Shown piece after piece: positions 7,352-8,215 of a stretch of 8,215 nt of DNA (within the stretch, counting starts at the first letter, position 1; each line of letters opens with the position of its first letter). This DNA is from CAYSXY01 sp964435165 (lineage in GTDB: Bacteria; Pseudomonadota; Alphaproteobacteria; Rickettsiales; RI-342): positions 1 through 8,215 of the forward strand of contig CAYSXY010000070.1 in assembly GCA_964435165.1 (NCBI GenBank), given 5' to 3'. A program made the position numbers and the translations under genes. The notes beneath the pieces were generated by a model. It saw nothing but the letters and a program-made list of their open reading frames with translations. It made no database searches and was not told the DNA's origin.

Positions 7352-7366
7352 GCACCTATGCATTTT
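7333..7366. promoter_or_regulatory. Perfect inverted repeat, candidate operator shared by divergent promoters
   Basis: AAAATGCAT (7333-7341) and its exact reverse complement ATGCATTTT (7358-7366) flank 16 bp. That interval holds an inner pair GTGC-AA-GCAC (7346-7355), centred one base from the outer repeat. The outer centre, 7349.5, is equidistant from the two opposed -10-like boxes at 7324-7329 and 7370-7375. A third TGCATT copy occurs at 7299-7304. This arrangement is typical of sites bound by a regulator that controls its own gene and a divergent one. Binding by the adjacent LysR protein is inferred. Confidence 0.5.
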
Positions 7367-7375
7367 TGTCATAAT
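7367..7375 (+). promoter_or_regulatory. Predicted extended -10 promoter for the rightward gene
   Basis: TGTCATAAT contains CATAAT (five of six matches to TATAAT) directly preceded by the TGn of extended -10 promoters. No good -35 lies 16-18 bp upstream; that position falls in the inverted repeat, so the promoter may depend on an activator. Transcription would start near 7382 and leave a leader of about 90 nt before the ATG at 7472. Confidence 0.4.
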
Positions 7376-7388
7376 AAGTTCATTTTTC

Positions 7389-7432
7389 ATTGACGTGCTT
7401 TTTCGTTATTTTACTTGCGCTCACACGTCAAT
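7389..7432. repeat. Second perfect inverted repeat in the leader of the rightward gene
   Basis: ATTGACGTG (7389-7397) is exactly repeated in inverted form as CACGTCAAT (7424-7432), with a 26-bp T-rich spacer. If transcription starts near 7382 the repeat lies in the mRNA leader and could fold into a 9-bp stem. On DNA it could be a second protein-binding site. Its centre is 61 bp from that of the first repeat, and the half-sites are unrelated. No T-run follows it, so it is not a typical intrinsic terminator. Confidence 0.45.
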
Positions 7433-7471
7433 TGGCCACATAAAAACAATAGTAGTTGGACATTAGAACAT

Positions 7472-8215
7472 ATGTCATCAAGGAAATCAGGCATCGGTGC
7501 CTCAGAGTCCAGTCATCAATGGCACGGTCAAAATATTTTTGCCACGGTCGGCAGCCAACAATCACTACTTGATTTGTATGTTGCCAAAGCCTTAGCGTAT
7601 AAGTTCGGCCAATTGCCAGCTAACACAAGGGCAGCGGATGTTTTTGAGTATTCGGAAGGTATTCGGCCTGAACGCAACGGAGCCACCCTACTAGCAAACT
7701 GCATTCAAACCACTTTCTTGTATTTGGACGAGCGAATGCAGCAGCATCGTGTGGACAATCATTATGAAGAAAACCCACCTCCCGGCTATTATACGAGTCA
7801 AGGGGCGCATTTGGCGATGGCTGTATTGGACAGGCGCTTAAAAGCGCGTATTAAAGACCGATTCTATATCAAGGATGATCAATCGGTTGGAACAGTTGAA
7901 CATCGTATTGAGCAATATAAGGATTGGGTAGGACAGTTGGCGACAGCGATTGCGGATGAACGCGATGCCGCAGATGACCGTAGTTATCACTCCTCCGTTT
8001 TCCGCATTCTGATGCGTGGTGATCCAAAAGGTCGACCAGAACGCGGTGGCTTGCCCAATGCGCAGGAAGGTAAAGAAAATCAGTTCCATCGTTTTCGTGA
8101 TGGCAAGTCAGCCTGGCATGGCTTCGGCAAGTTTATTGAATTGGCAAGAGATGACACCCGCTTAGAGCAGCGCGCCCGTGACTTAATTCAGGTGGCAATA
8201 TTGGAAATCGCTACT
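7472..8215 (+). CDS. Unrecognised protein, 5' part of a gene running off the right edge
   Basis: An open frame of 248 codons with no stop before the window end; the true length is unknown. It begins MSSRKSGIGASESSHQWHGQ. No signal peptide or membrane segment is visible, and the visible part is polar and rich in charged residues. Notable stretches are a tyrosine/proline patch ENPPPGYYTSQG (about 100-111), a basic run LDRRLKARIKDRF (118-130), an acidic ADERDAADDR stretch (about 160-169) and a glycine/arginine-rich segment GDPKGRPERGG (182-192). I do not recognise a family. ATG 7472 is the first plausible start: the frame is closed by TGA at 7391, and the only earlier alternative seen is a TTG at 7415. 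The ribosome-binding site is poor (GGA about 12 nt upstream). The gene is divergent from the LysR regulator and shares its promoter region, so it is a likely target. Even codon choice and the long open frame argue that it is real. Confidence 0.7.
   Translation, partial: MSSRKSGIGASESSHQWHGQNIFATVGSQQSLLDLYVAKALAYKFGQLPANTRAADVFEYSEGIRPERNGATLLANCIQTTFLYLDERMQQHRVDNHYEENPPPGYYTSQGAHLAMAVLDRRLKARIKDRFYIKDDQSVGTVEHRIEQYKDWVGQLATAIADERDAADDRSYHSSVFRILMRGDPKGRPERGGLPNAQEGKENQFHRFRDGKSAWHGFGKFIELARDDTRLEQRARDLIQVAILEIAT

Noticed and set aside
7838..8089. Minus-strand 83-codon frame near the right edge
   Set aside because: It is opposite the longer uninterrupted plus-strand frame that starts at 7472 and has no upstream signals or motifs.
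1..8215. Search for defence systems, mobile elements, CRISPR arrays, tRNA and rRNA genes
   Set aside because: No transposase, integrase, regularly spaced repeat, cloverleaf or rRNA-like sequence was recognised. Apart from the unknown gene at the right edge, all genes are ordinary chromosomal ones.

Overview
The window looks like chromosomal DNA of an alphaproteobacterium with a moderate GC content, estimated by eye at about 50%. Three things point there. The penicillin-binding-protein activator is the short form without an N-terminal TPR domain, and it sits beside rsmI, yraN and a BON lipoprotein. The LysR-type regulator closely resembles the LsrB/VtlR group of rhizobia and Brucella. The order polyprenyl synthase, ExoD, HemW is packed as one operon. 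The exact lineage cannot be fixed from sequence reading alone.

Layout: positions 1-1973, minus strand, hold a compact cluster read right to left: rsmI (16S rRNA 2'-O-methyltransferase), yraN (UPF0102, nuclease-like fold) and a dual-BON lipoprotein of the DolP/YraP type. rsmI and yraN overlap by 26 bp, and yraN and the lipoprotein by 4 bp. A further gene probably begins at the left edge on the same strand, with 11 bases visible. A 59-bp divergent gap separates rsmI from a plus-strand lipoprotein gene (2033-3355) of the LpoA/PBP-activator family. That gene ends tail to tail with hemW, with an 8-bp overlap. hemW, an exoD-family membrane protein gene and a long-chain polyprenyl diphosphate synthase gene (ispB/ddsA type) form a tight minus-strand operon (6230 to 3348). 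Upstream of it, also on the minus strand, is the LysR regulator (7258-6368). Divergent from the regulator is an unrecognised plus-strand gene that runs off the right edge (7472-8215).

The genes are mostly housekeeping. They cover envelope integrity (PBP activator, BON lipoprotein), decoding-centre rRNA modification (RsmI), the quinone side chain (polyprenyl synthase) and haem delivery to respiratory enzymes (HemW). The last two fit a shared respiratory theme.

The most interesting part is the right end. The LysR regulator and the unknown gene share a 213-bp AT-rich divergent promoter region. It contains an exact 9-bp inverted repeat centred midway between two opposed -10-like boxes, and a second exact 9-bp inverted repeat in the presumed leader of the unknown gene. 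This suggests a regulator controlling its own gene and an unknown neighbour. No mobile element, CRISPR array, tRNA or rRNA was seen, and no intergenic gap exceeds 300 bases.
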